Translations under genes and position numbers: made by a program
Notes under the pieces: generated by a model
Told to the model about the DNA's origin: nothing
The model's input: only the letters and a program-made list of their open reading frames with translations
Databases searched by the model: none
Shown: in pieces, positions 1-9,645 of the stretch
Numbering within the stretch: position 1 is the first letter of the stretch
How the letters are laid out: each line of letters starts with the position of its first letter
Source of the DNA: Synechococcus sp. UW140
GTDB taxonomy: Bacteria; Cyanobacteriota; Cyanobacteriia; PCC-6307; Cyanobiaceae
Reading direction: 5' to 3'
Length of the DNA stretch: 36,529 nt
NCBI GenBank assembly: GCA_945861595.1
Contig: CAMAVE010000012.1
Span: 1 to 36,529 of the forward strand

Positions 1-528
1 CGCCATCGCTACGCCGAGCAACTGGGGCTTTCTATCTATGACGCCCGGGTGCTGACCGATGAGCGGGCCATGGCCGAATACTTCGAGGCCGCAGTGGCGG
101 CCGGCGCCGATGCCAAGGCCGTGTCGAATTGGGTGACGGGTGATATTGCGGCCCATGTGAACGCCAATCGACTGTCGATCGCCGAATTGCCGCTGCAGCC
201 CGAGCAACTGGCTGAGTTGGTGCAACTGATCGATGGGGGCGTGATCAGCGGCAAAATCGCTAAAGACCTGTTGCCCGATTTGTTGGCCCAGGGCGGCTCC
301 CCCAAGGCGATCGTTGAGGACCAGGGTCTGGGCATGATCAGCGATCCGGCTGCGATCACGGCGATCGTGGACCAGCTGCTCGCGGCCCATCCCGCCGAGG
401 TGGAAGCCTTCCGGGGCGGCAAAACCAAATTGCAGGGCTTCTTTGTCGGCCAGCTGATGAAGCAAACAGGTGGCAAAGCGGATCCCAAGCTGGCCAATCA
501 GATTTTGATCGAGAAGCTCAAGGGTTAA
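1..528 (+). CDS. gatB: Asp/Glu-tRNA amidotransferase subunit B, C-terminal part
   Basis: The frame is open from the first base, so this is the last 175 residues of a longer gene whose start lies outside the window. The visible part matches the C-terminal helical (GatB/YqeY tail) region of GatB: an YAEQLGLSIYDARVLT-type stretch, the VSNWVTGDI motif, then a three-helix tail containing GVISGKIAKDLL and a GFFVGQLMKQTGGKADP motif close to the end. In the GatCAB complex, GatB activates and transamidates Glu-tRNA(Gln) or Asp-tRNA(Asn) with ammonia delivered by GatA, and this tail contacts the tRNA. The catalytic cradle is upstream and cannot be checked. The next gene is convergent, 129 bp away. Confidence 0.95.
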   Translation, partial: RHRYAEQLGLSIYDARVLTDERAMAEYFEAAVAAGADAKAVSNWVTGDIAAHVNANRLSIAELPLQPEQLAELVQLIDGGVISGKIAKDLLPDLLAQGGSPKAIVEDQGLGMISDPAAITAIVDQLLAAHPAEVEAFRGGKTKLQGFFVGQLMKQTGGKADPKLANQILIEKLKG

Positions 529-657
529 TCGGCCCCGGGGCCTGCTGGGAACGGATAGTTTGACTCTGGCGGGGGAGTCCTCAAAAATAGAGTTCTCCAT
601 GGTTAGGATGGCTGACGGCCCCACCCCTTGGGCATATCAGATTCCTGTTCATTGGGA
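529..657. other. Convergent intergenic gap with weak hairpins
   Basis: Between gatB and the convergent Fe-S/cNMP gene lie a 12-nt perfect palindrome of G and C at 531-542 and a short inverted repeat GACTC...GAGTC at 562-579. On the minus strand a short T run follows the second candidate region only loosely. They could be terminators for either gene, but neither has a good U-tract. Confidence 0.25.
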
Positions 658-3252
658 CTAGCCGACGGTCTGGACCATTCGGTTGGCGGCCTGGAGCCGC
701 AGGGCCAATTCCCGCAGGAGCTCGCGGCTGAATTGGGAGGAGTGGCTGAACAGGTGGTCAAAGCTCTCCTGGCTGAACCACAGGCCGGACGCTCCGTGAT
801 CGCCGGCCAGCACATCGGCACTGCGGCGGGCACCGGTAAAGAAGGCCATTTCGCCAACGGTTTCGCCGGCAGTAATCGTGGCGAGCACCCTGGGCATGGC
901 TTGGGCGTCGGCCTGGGCTTGCTTGACGACGAGGCAATCCCCGGTCAGCAAGATCAACACTGATTGGCCGCCTTCTCCTTCTTGATAAATGGCCTTGCCT
1001 GGGGCCCAGTGGCGGGGTTCCCCCACCCGGGCCACTTCGAGCAGGCTTGCGGGTTCCAGGCGCAGGAGCAACGGCACGGCGATGAACTGCTCCAGCAATT
1101 TCTCCTGGGGCCAGGGTTCATCGGCCAGCAGCCCATCCAAAAAAGCCGAGGTTGGCCGACCAAGTCGGCTCTGGCGCTGGAGCTGTCCGGCATGGTCAGG
1201 ATTGAGGCGGCGCTGGACCCAGAGAACCCAGCCGGCGGTATCGGGATCAGGGTCTTGCCACAGCAGTTGAAGGGCGGGCTGGGCGTCCTGGCTGCCCCCA
1301 TCCCCGTTGCCTTGCTCAAGGGCATGGATCTCGCTCGGCGGGCAGCCCAGCGCGAGCAGCCAAGAGCGGTTCGCCTCCAGCTGACGGTTGAGCACCGGAA
1401 GCAACGGTTGCAGGAGCGGTTCCCCGCGGGACGCTTCAACCAGGCCCCGATGGGCAGCCGCTTTGGCTTGGAATTGGGCGTACTCTTCGGCAGTCCGCTC
1501 CTGGTGGTAGGGAGAGGATGGGCTGAACCGGGCCACTGTGGCCTGCCACTGGATGTCATCCAGGCCGCAACTGCGACGAATGGTCTCCAGTTGGCTGGCC
1601 TGCTTGGGCGAGAGTCGGTCTGGATCGAGCTCTACCAGGCCCGCCATCTCCATGAAGTCTGTGATCGCTTCATTGGCGGCTTCTTCGCGCAGGTTGCGTC
1701 GCTGACTTTGGCGCTCGTCGAGTGCTAGCAGTTGGGGCTCGGCCAGGGCCAGTTCGTGCACGATTCCATGGTGATCTTGCTCTTCCAATCCGAGGCTGCT
1801 GCGCAATTCCTCAAGCTGCAACAAGGAGGCTGCCCGTTCCAGTCGACCACTCCGATAGAGGTCTTCCACTACATTTTTGTAGAGTTTGCGGTTGTCCTCA
1901 CGGCGATGGGCTGGCAGCACCTTGGCGAGGGTGAAGACCTCGTCAGGACTGAGTTGGTCGAGGGAGCGGCCATCGAGCCATTCGGGTAGCAAAGTTTCCT
2001 GGTCGGCCAACTGCTTGCTGAGTTGCTTGCGCAGGCTGTTGCTGGTGCTTTCGCGGTTGTAATAGCTCTTGTCTCGGTTCCAGTGGCGATACAACGCCAT
2101 CGCCGAAATCACCAGTACCAGGGAGCGGATTATCTGGCTGAAGCCGGGACCGAGCAAGCCCAGGCTTGGGTCTGCAAACCAGAAGAAGAGATTGATGGCA
2201 ACAAAGCTGGCCAGCAGGCGACTGCGCAGCTGGCCCAGGCCCCGCCGTTCGAGGGTGCTGAACAGCCAGATTGAAATGGCAGCGCCACCGACTAGCAGCA
2301 GGGGAATGCTGAGCAGTCTGGGTAGGCCTGCCAGTTGGAAGGGTGCACCTAGGGGGCTGCCGAGATTGTCGACTAGATCGCTGTCATAGGCCCAACGGCC
2401 GCTGCGTAAGTAGTTCAGATCGCCATCACCGACCAGATCAAGGAGCAGAAAAAATGCCAGTACCAATCCTGGATAGGACCACCAGGCCCAAGCTAGTCCG
2501 CGGGTGCCGCTGAAGTTTTGCCAAAATTGGCGCTCTGAATCAATATCGATACAGGGGGATTGGCACGCGACACAGGCGCTCTGTTCCTTTTGGTTGGTGC
2601 CGATGGTGCGGCACATCGACTGGGTGATCTTGGCGTTGGTGCCGATGTGGGCTGGACCGCCAGCCAGGCTGCGGGGTCCGATCAACACGGTTTGCACCGG
2701 TCCCATTGGACAGACGTAATGGCACCAGGCCTTGCCGGCGTAGGCCCAGCCCACCACGAGGGCGGCCACTACGGTGAGGCTCAGAAAGAGGCCCAGCCCC
2801 ATGGGGCTGCTATTGACCACCAGTAGCCTTAGGCAGAGGCCTGCGATGAACAGGCTCCATTGCAGTTGAAGATGGTGGCGTCCAAGCCATGAGTCCGCCC
2901 GAACTTTCACGACTTCTCGCTTACCACCTTTGCCGAGCTGCGTCCGTTGACGTCCGATCGCTCGGAACAGTTGGGAGATGAAGGCTAAGGGGCAGATGCG
3001 TCGCCAGAGTTCATGGCTGAAGCCGACGATGATCAGGATGCCTAGGGGAACGATGCTGCCCCAGAACACCCGGTTTCCGCTGTGATTATGGAGCTGGCCG
3101 CAGTAGCCTGTGCTCGGGCAAGGATCACGCAAGATCGGCCAGCCATGGCCATCGGGCAGGAAAAGGGAGCCAATTAGCAGAAGCCATCCCAGCAAAAGGA
3201 CCCATCGAACCAGGCGGGCCTGACGCTCAGGCCAGGTGCTAAACAGTTGCAT
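658..3252 (-). CDS. Membrane polyferredoxin (NapH/NosR-like) fused to a cyclic nucleotide-binding domain
   Basis: An 864-residue protein. The N-terminal half (about 1-395) is a membrane region with roughly seven hydrophobic helices. It carries cysteine motifs typical of NapH/NosR-type membrane ferredoxins: RRICP around C87, C177xxxC181P (AWCHYVCPMGP), and C214 followed by C227xxC230xxxC234. The middle (about 400-690) is soluble, helical and charged; two stretches look faintly TerB-like, which is tentative. The last 150 residues form a cyclic-nucleotide-binding fold with a phosphate-binding cassette GEMAFFTGARRSADV at about 800-814. Such parts suggest quinone-linked electron transfer gated by, or sensing, a nucleotide; this is inference. 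An in-frame TTG at 3270 is an alternative start; neither start has a well-spaced ribosome site. It lies 94 bp downstream of coaE on the same strand. Confidence 0.8.
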   Translation of the reverse strand: MQLFSTWPERQARLVRWVLLLGWLLLIGSLFLPDGHGWPILRDPCPSTGYCGQLHNHSGNRVFWGSIVPLGILIIVGFSHELWRRICPLAFISQLFRAIGRQRTQLGKGGKREVVKVRADSWLGRHHLQLQWSLFIAGLCLRLLVVNSSPMGLGLFLSLTVVAALVVGWAYAGKAWCHYVCPMGPVQTVLIGPRSLAGGPAHIGTNAKITQSMCRTIGTNQKEQSACVACQSPCIDIDSERQFWQNFSGTRGLAWAWWSYPGLVLAFFLLLDLVGDGDLNYLRSGRWAYDSDLVDNLGSPLGAPFQLAGLPRLLSIPLLLVGGAAISIWLFSTLERRGLGQLRSRLLASFVAINLFFWFADPSLGLLGPGFSQIIRSLVLVISAMALYRHWNRDKSYYNRESTSNSLRKQLSKQLADQETLLPEWLDGRSLDQLSPDEVFTLAKVLPAHRREDNRKLYKNVVEDLYRSGRLERAASLLQLEELRSSLGLEEQDHHGIVHELALAEPQLLALDERQSQRRNLREEAANEAITDFMEMAGLVELDPDRLSPKQASQLETIRRSCGLDDIQWQATVARFSPSSPYHQERTAEEYAQFQAKAAAHRGLVEASRGEPLLQPLLPVLNRQLEANRSWLLALGCPPSEIHALEQGNGDGGSQDAQPALQLLWQDPDPDTAGWVLWVQRRLNPDHAGQLQRQSRLGRPTSAFLDGLLADEPWPQEKLLEQFIAVPLLLRLEPASLLEVARVGEPRHWAPGKAIYQEGEGGQSVLILLTGDCLVVKQAQADAQAMPRVLATITAGETVGEMAFFTGARRSADVLAGDHGASGLWFSQESFDHLFSHSSQFSRELLRELALRLQAANRMVQTVG

Positions 3253-3346
3253 CCTTACAATTAATCTCAATTCATCTAAGCATGGGCTTTGCCCACCAGG
3301 GTTCCCTGTCGTTACTGGTGATGTCGAAATTTTCCTGGAGACGGCT

Positions 3347-4006
3347 TCAAGCGGTCTTGTCAGAATGCATGGCTAGGGCGATTGCAAGCTGACGCACTAG
3401 TTCAACCGGTGAGCCACTGTTATTGAGTAGGCAATCGGCCAAAGGCCGTTTTTGTTCCAGGGGCCATTGGGCCGCGATGCGGGCCCGAGCTTCAGCTTCG
3501 CTGCAGTGGTCGCGGGCGATCAGGCGTTGCAATTGCTGGTCTTCGTCGCAGTCCACCAGCCAAACTTCGCTGCAAAGCCCGGTGAGGCCCGCCTCAAACA
3601 ACAGGGGCACCATCAGCACCAGCACCGGCGCATCGGCCCCGGCGGCCAGCTCCTGGTCGAAGCGGGCACGCACCAGGGGATGGACCAGCTGCTCCAGCCA
3701 GAGGCGCTCGGCGGGGTCGTTGAAGACGATGCGTCCCAGGGCCGAGCGCTTCACCGCAAGGGGGGCTACGCCGGCGCCTGGGATCGCGCCTGGGTGGTCG
3801 AGCACCGCCGCGCCATAGCGCTCCAGCACGGCCTTGGCCCCTAGCGAGCCCGGTGCCAGGGCTTCCCGGGCGTAGAGATCGGCATCCAGCACGGGGAGCC
3901 CCGCCACGGTGGCCAGCCAGTGGCCGGCGCTGCTTTTGCCCGTGGCAATGCCGCCGGTGAGGCCAATGCGCCGTTGGGAGCCCTGCCAGCGGGGCGAGTC
4001 AGCCAT
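3347..4006 (-). CDS. coaE: Dephospho-CoA kinase
   Basis: A 219-residue protein that phosphorylates the ribose 3'-OH of dephospho-CoA, the last step of coenzyme A synthesis, in the cytoplasm. The P-loop GGIATGKS is at residues 18-25, followed by the VLDADLYARE segment that matches the family's conserved DAD substrate motif, and the VPLLFEAGL segment in the middle. The length fits the family (about 200). The frame continues 27 codons upstream, but the ATG at 4004-4006 puts the P-loop at the usual distance from the N terminus, so I use it. It is divergent from argJ with a 59-bp gap that must hold both promoters. Confidence 0.95.
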   Translation of the reverse strand: MADSPRWQGSQRRIGLTGGIATGKSSAGHWLATVAGLPVLDADLYAREALAPGSLGAKAVLERYGAAVLDHPGAIPGAGVAPLAVKRSALGRIVFNDPAERLWLEQLVHPLVRARFDQELAAGADAPVLVLMVPLLFEAGLTGLCSEVWLVDCDEDQQLQRLIARDHCSEAEARARIAAQWPLEQKRPLADCLLNNSGSPVELVRQLAIALAMHSDKTA

Positions 4007-4065
4007 GGGGGGTCTTCGCTGGTGCTGGGTCTGTCCGATGCTCAGGGTCGCAGCAATGGCGCCCC

Positions 4066-5295
4066 GTGACCCATCCCTGGCACCCAATCGATGGCGGCGT
4101 CACCGCCCCCCAGGGTTTCCTGGCCGCCGGGATCACGGCCGGTCTGAAGGCCTCGGGCAAGCCCGACCTGTCCTTGCTAGTGGCGCCGCCCGGGGCGGTC
4201 TGCGCCGGCACCTTCACCACCAGCGTTGTGCGGGCGGCCTGCGTTGATCTTTGCGCCGAGCGGTTGGTCTCCACTGGCGGCAGGGCCCGGGCCGTGCTCA
4301 CGAACTCCGGCCAGGCCAACGCCTGCACGGGTGAGCGGGGCCTGGTCGACAGCCTCGGGGCCACCGGCGCCGTGGCGGAGCGCTTGGGCCTGGCTGCCGA
4401 GGAGGTGCTGATCTGCTCCACCGGGGTGATCGGGGTGCCAATTCCGATGGACATCTTGCTGGTGGGGCTGGACCCCCTAGTGGCCGCCCTCAGCCCCGAA
4501 GGCGGCGACGCCGCCGCCCGGGCGATCCTCACCACAGACTTGATCGACAAACAACTGGCCCTTGAGGCCACCCTGGGCGGCCGGCGGGTGCGCATCGGCG
4601 GCATGGCCAAGGGGTCGGGAATGATCCACCCCAACATGGCGACGATGCTGGCCATGCTCAGCTGCGACGCGGGTGTGCCGGCGCCGGTGTGGCAGGCGAT
4701 GGTGAAGCGGGCAGTGGATCGCTCCTTCAATGCGATCACGGTGGACGGGGATACCAGCACCAACGACTGTTTCCTGGCCTTTGCAGCCGGCGAGCCCCTG
4801 GGCCCCGAGCACTTTGACGCCCTCGAGGCCGGCCTCACGGCGGTGGCGAGTTGGCTGGGCCGGGCAATCGCCCGCGATGGCGAAGGCGCCACCTGCCTGA
4901 TCGAGGTGCAGGTGGCGGGCACGGCCAGCGACGCCGAGGCGATCACGGTCGCTCGCACCGTCTGTGGCTCGTCCCTGGTGAAATGCGCTGTCCATGGCCG
5001 CGACCCCAACTGGGGTCGGATCCTGGCGGCGGCCGGCCGCTCCGGCGTGGCCTTCGATCCCGGCGCCGTAGCCCTCTGGCTGGGGGAGCACCAACTGATG
5101 GCCGCCGGCCAACCCTTGCCCTTCGATCGATCTGCCGCCTCCGCCTACATCCGGGATCGGGCCGCCGCCGCCTATCTGCAAGACGACACCGTGTTGATTC
5201 GTCTTCACGTCGGCGCAGGTCCCGGCCAGGGCCGCGCCTGGGGCTGTGATCTCTCGGATCAATACATCCGCATCAACGCCGATTACACGACTTAA
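4066..5295 (+). CDS. argJ: Bifunctional ornithine acetyltransferase / N-acetylglutamate synthase
   Basis: A 409-residue protein of the ArgJ family. It transfers the acetyl group from N-acetylornithine to glutamate in the cyclic arginine pathway and may also make N-acetylglutamate from acetyl-CoA. The typical N terminus is IDGGVTAPQGFLAAG. The self-cleavage site is in the KGSGMIHPNMAT segment: cleavage is expected between A192 and T193, leaving T193 as the nucleophile of the beta chain. The TNSGQANACTG motif is at about 79-89 and the C-terminal HGRDPNWGRI motif is present. The start is a GTG that gives the usual N terminus. Whether the bifunctional or only the transferase activity is present cannot be read from the sequence. 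Confidence 0.95.
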   Translation: MTHPWHPIDGGVTAPQGFLAAGITAGLKASGKPDLSLLVAPPGAVCAGTFTTSVVRAACVDLCAERLVSTGGRARAVLTNSGQANACTGERGLVDSLGATGAVAERLGLAAEEVLICSTGVIGVPIPMDILLVGLDPLVAALSPEGGDAAARAILTTDLIDKQLALEATLGGRRVRIGGMAKGSGMIHPNMATMLAMLSCDAGVPAPVWQAMVKRAVDRSFNAITVDGDTSTNDCFLAFAAGEPLGPEHFDALEAGLTAVASWLGRAIARDGEGATCLIEVQVAGTASDAEAITVARTVCGSSLVKCAVHGRDPNWGRILAAAGRSGVAFDPGAVALWLGEHQLMAAGQPLPFDRSAASAYIRDRAAAAYLQDDTVLIRLHVGAGPGQGRAWGCDLSDQYIRINADYTT

Positions 5296-5339
5296 GAAAT
5301 GGCTTCAGGGCCTTAATGATGGCCATTGAAGGTGGGTTG

Positions 5340-5381
5340 GGTGCTGTTACTTGCTGCTTAGGTGCTGTTACTTGCCGCTTG
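5340..5381 (+). repeat. Two-copy 21-bp tandem duplication
   Basis: GGTGCTGTTACTTGC recurs at 5340 and 5361 as part of two adjacent 21-nt units that differ at two positions. It lies in the 235-bp gap between argJ and the next gene. I see no other structure in this gap, apart from a GGGACGGG purine stretch just before the start at 5531. Confidence 0.6.
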
Positions 5382-5530
5382 GGGCAGTGCCTTGATCCAG
5401 GCTGCTTGACCAGGGCCCAACCGCTGGATTGGGGCGGTTTGGCGGCTGGTCGGGGCCGGGCGGTCCAGGGCTGGGCAACGCAACACTCCCTACCCCTGGC
5501 AGGATGCCCGGATTGATCGGTAGGGACGGG

Positions 5531-5995
5531 ATGGCCAAGGCCGCACCAGGGCCCCAGCGTCGCCCTCGCCCCTGGGTGGGGCCGCTGGTGGTGGGCGTCT
5601 GCTTTGGTCTGGGCTATGGGGTGAGCCAGCGCCTGTTCAACCTGCAGGTGGGCGAACTGGTGCGTTTCGGTCGCAATTTTGATGTGCAGCCGTTCCCGGG
5701 GTCCAGCCTGGAGAGCCTGAGGTTGCGGTTCGGCTCCAGCAGCGAGTCGATCCTGGCCGATCTGGAATCCCTTGACCAGCAGCGCCTGCAGGACGAGGAG
5801 GCCGCCAGGGCTGGGGCCGAGGCCAAGGAGGCTTTCGTGAGTCCGGATGGGGGCCTTGCTCCCCTGGAGCCTGTGCCTGGCCCGGGGGCGGACCAGGAGC
5901 CCCCGAGCGCACCGGACCTGCCTGCGGCGCCGACGGCCCCCAGCGCCCCCTCCCTGCCAGCGGCTCCGCCTGCGAGCCCCGGCAGCCGGCCCTGA
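5531..5995 (+). CDS. Small membrane-anchored protein with Pro/Ala-rich tail, function unknown
   Basis: A 154-residue protein. I do not recognise a named family. Residues 1-13 are basic (AKAAPGPQRRPRPW), 14-31 form one hydrophobic segment (VGPLVVGVCFGLGYGVS), and a conserved-looking acidic region follows (VGELVRFG, PFPGSSLESLRLRFG, ILADLESLDQQRLQDE). The last 50 residues are Pro, Ala and Ser rich and low in complexity. It is most simply a signal-anchored protein facing the thylakoid lumen or periplasm. The ATG at 5531 follows a GGGACGGG stretch; an upstream extension in the same frame is Gly-rich and unlikely to be coding. It is followed 45 bp later by another small gene and then the ABC1 kinase gene, so the three may be one transcript. 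Confidence 0.65.
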   Translation: MAKAAPGPQRRPRPWVGPLVVGVCFGLGYGVSQRLFNLQVGELVRFGRNFDVQPFPGSSLESLRLRFGSSSESILADLESLDQQRLQDEEAARAGAEAKEAFVSPDGGLAPLEPVPGPGADQEPPSAPDLPAAPTAPSAPSLPAAPPASPGSRP

Positions 5996-6040
5996 TCTGC
6001 CACAGTTTCAGCAGCCTTTTCCCCCGCCTGGCCGGCCCCC

Positions 6041-6397
6041 ATGCCTGCGCCCCAGTCCTTGATTCAGGCAGCCCTCAACCGCCTAGCGGTGCGGCTCGCC
6101 AGCGGCCTGGCCGATGCGGCCGCCGAGCTGTCCCTTTTGGCCCAGGACACCCCAGGACGGCTAAGCCGTGAATGGCAGTTGTTTGTTGAGGAGGTGGAGC
6201 TGGAGGCCGATCGCCTCGATCACGGAGAAGCTGCTGCGCAAACGTCCGGGCCCCCAACCTGGTCAGCCGATGGCCAGGCTGGCTCCTGGGCTCCCAGCCC
6301 CAGGGCAAGCCAGCCCCTAGCCGATCCCCAGGACCAGATCGACCAGCTGCGGGCCCAGGTGGCCGCCTTGGCGCGCCAACTTGAGGACCGCTCTTGA
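6041..6397 (+). CDS. Small conserved-looking protein upstream of an ABC1 kinase, function unknown
   Basis: A 118-residue soluble protein without a signal peptide. The N-terminal half is amphipathic helix (LIQAALNRLAVRLASGLADA, then REWQLFVEEVELEADRL). Residues about 65-95 are Ser/Pro-rich linker, and the C terminus is a short coiled-coil-like helix (DQIDQLRAQVAALARQLED). Its stop codon overlaps the start of the kinase gene (TGATG), so translation of the two is probably coupled and their products may work together. No enzyme motif is visible. Confidence 0.7.
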   Translation: MPAPQSLIQAALNRLAVRLASGLADAAAELSLLAQDTPGRLSREWQLFVEEVELEADRLDHGEAAAQTSGPPTWSADGQAGSWAPSPRASQPLADPQDQIDQLRAQVAALARQLEDRS

Positions 6398-8097
6398 TGG
6401 CGCGCCTGCTGGGGGGGCTGCGCAGCGTCCGGCGCTCCCTGCGCATCTGGCTCTCGATGCTGCGCCTGCTGGCTGGCCTCTGGGCCGATGGCGCCGATTG
6501 GACCTATCGCGGCGGTGTCACCCCGGAGCGCCGGGCCGCCCGCCAGCAACGGCGGGCCCATTGGCTCACCAGTGAGTTGCTGGGCTTGGGATCGGCCTTC
6601 ATCAAGCTCGGGCAACTCCTTTCGGCCAGGCCGGATGTCTTGCCGGCCGGCTATGTGGAGGAACTGGCCCGGCTGCAGGACCAGGTGCCCGCGTTTCCCT
6701 TTGCCGTGGCCCAGCAGTTGCTGGAGCAGGAGCTGGGTGAACGCTGCGTTGAGGTGGTGGATCTCGAGGAGAGCCCCCTGGGTGCCGCCAGCTTGGCCCA
6801 GGTGCACCGGGCCAGCCTGCGCAGCGGTCGCCAGGTGGTGTTCAAGATCCAGCGGCCCGGGCTTGAGCGCCTGTTCCGGCTGGATCTCGAGGTGATGCAG
6901 CAGATTGCCGCCGTATTGCAACGCCATCCCCGGTGGGGCCAGGGCCGCGACTGGGTGTCGATCGCCCAAGAATGCCGCCGGGTGCTGCTGCGGGAGCTGG
7001 ATTTCCGCCTGGAGGCCGAACATGCGGCCCGCTTCCGCCAGCAATTCCTCGAAGACCGCGGCATCCGCATCCCCGGGGTGGTGTGGGAGCTCACCACCCG
7101 GCGGGTGCTCTGCCTCGATTACGTGCCCGGCATCAAGATCACCGACCGCCAGGCCCTGATCGAGGCCGGCATCGACCCGGCGGCCGTGGCGGAAAAGGGG
7201 GCGGCCAGTTACCTGCAACAGCTGGTGCGCTTCGGCTTCTTCCACGCCGATCCCCACCCCGGCAACCTGGCCGTGGCCCGCGATGGGGCGTTGATTTACT
7301 ACGACTTCGGCATGATGGGCCAGATCTCCCAGCGGCTGCGCAGCCGCCTGGGACGCATGGTCACCGCCGCCGCAGCCCGCGATGCCAGCGGCCTGGTGAC
7401 CGAGTTGCAAGCGGCTGGCGTTATCGCCTCGGGCATCGATCCTGGCCCGGTGCGGCGGTTGGTGCGGGTGATGCTCACCGATGCCCTCACGCCCCCGTTT
7501 GATTCCAACGTGCTGGCCAAGTTGTCGGGGGATCTCTACGACCTGGTGTATGGCCAGCCCTTTCGTCTGCCCTCGGAGCTGATCTTCGTGATGCGGGCCC
7601 TCTCCACCTTCGAGGGGGTGGGCCGCAGCCTCGATCCCGGCTTTAGCCTGGTTGCCATCGCCCGCCCCTACCTGCTTCCCCTGATGACCGCAAGCGGCAG
7701 TGGCCCCAACGATCTGATCAACCAGCTCGGTCGCCAGGCGGCCGAGGTGGGCAGCCGCGCCCTCGGCATTCCCCGCCGCCTGGAGGAAAGCCTGGCCCGC
7801 ATCGAGCAGGGCGATCTCCAGGTGCAGATCCGTGCCGGTGAAACCGACCGGTTGCTGCGTCGTCTTGCCGTGGCCCAACAGGTGGCCGGCCAATCCTTCT
7901 TGCTGGGAGCCCTCGCCGTGGCGGCGGCCTTACTCGGCGCCAGTACCCGGCCAGCCTTGGCTGCCATTCCCTTGGTGGCGGGCCTGCCGGTGGGCTTGGG
8001 CTGGCTGAAATTGCAAGGCCGGCTCAAGCGCGATCTGCGCCTGGAAAAACTGCCCGGGACCCAGCCCCCCGCTGGCCCCGATTCTGCGGCGGGCTGA
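6397..8097 (+). CDS. ABC1/UbiB family atypical kinase-like ATPase
   Basis: A 566-residue protein of the UbiB/ADCK/ABC1K family, which supports quinone or prenyl-lipid metabolism. Motifs in order: the KxGQ signature as K70LGQ73 in FIKLGQLLSARPD; the Ala-rich nucleotide loop as LGAASLAQVH at 128-137, with the invariant lysine at about K150 (VVFKIQRPG); the catalytic region HADPHPGN at 283-290; and the metal-binding DFG at 303-305. The C-terminal 60 residues are hydrophobic (two predicted membrane segments). Cyanobacteria have several paralogues linked to plastoquinone or tocopherol metabolism; which one this is cannot be decided. It starts at the ATG overlapping the upstream stop and ends before a strong shared hairpin. 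Confidence 0.9.
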   Translation: MARLLGGLRSVRRSLRIWLSMLRLLAGLWADGADWTYRGGVTPERRAARQQRRAHWLTSELLGLGSAFIKLGQLLSARPDVLPAGYVEELARLQDQVPAFPFAVAQQLLEQELGERCVEVVDLEESPLGAASLAQVHRASLRSGRQVVFKIQRPGLERLFRLDLEVMQQIAAVLQRHPRWGQGRDWVSIAQECRRVLLRELDFRLEAEHAARFRQQFLEDRGIRIPGVVWELTTRRVLCLDYVPGIKITDRQALIEAGIDPAAVAEKGAASYLQQLVRFGFFHADPHPGNLAVARDGALIYYDFGMMGQISQRLRSRLGRMVTAAAARDASGLVTELQAAGVIASGIDPGPVRRLVRVMLTDALTPPFDSNVLAKLSGDLYDLVYGQPFRLPSELIFVMRALSTFEGVGRSLDPGFSLVAIARPYLLPLMTASGSGPNDLINQLGRQAAEVGSRALGIPRRLEESLARIEQGDLQVQIRAGETDRLLRRLAVAQQVAGQSFLLGALAVAAALLGASTRPALAAIPLVAGLPVGLGWLKLQGRLKRDLRLEKLPGTQPPAGPDSAAG

Positions 8098-8174
8098 CAG
8101 GTCAGCCGGATCAGGGCCACTGGATTTTGGGGGGAATGATGGGCGGCCTGGCGCCAGCGCCGCTCCCGGAATGC

Positions 8175-8208
8175 GGTTGATCTCCCGGCTTAGGCCGGGA
8201 GATCAACC
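8175..8208. terminator. Perfect 15-bp hairpin between convergent genes
   Basis: GGTTGATCTCCCGGC at 8175-8189 is perfectly complementary to 8194-8208, with the loop TTAG. It lies 77 bp after the ABC1 kinase stop and 6 bp before the end of eno, which reads toward it. The position and symmetry fit a bidirectional terminator, but no T-run follows on either strand. Confidence 0.75.
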
Positions 8209-8214
8209 GGGGCC

Positions 8215-9540
<1,326 letters not shown>

Positions 9541-9645
9541 CTATGGGCCGCCCCCCTCCGGTCATTTGTGCTGGTTGGCACGGAATGCAGGGTGGCTACA
9601 GGCAGCTGGCTAGAGAGAATGGGGGGACCTGAATTGGCCAGCTCC

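Noticed and set aside
2023-2830. Plus-strand open frames opposite the Fe-S/cNMP gene
   Set aside because: They are mirror frames in GC-rich DNA; the minus-strand frame has continuous domain and motif structure over 864 codons.
5316-5516. Open frame of 66 codons between argJ and the membrane-anchored protein
   Set aside because: It spans a 21-bp tandem duplication, gives a Cys/Gly-rich product without a recognisable feature, and has no ribosome site.
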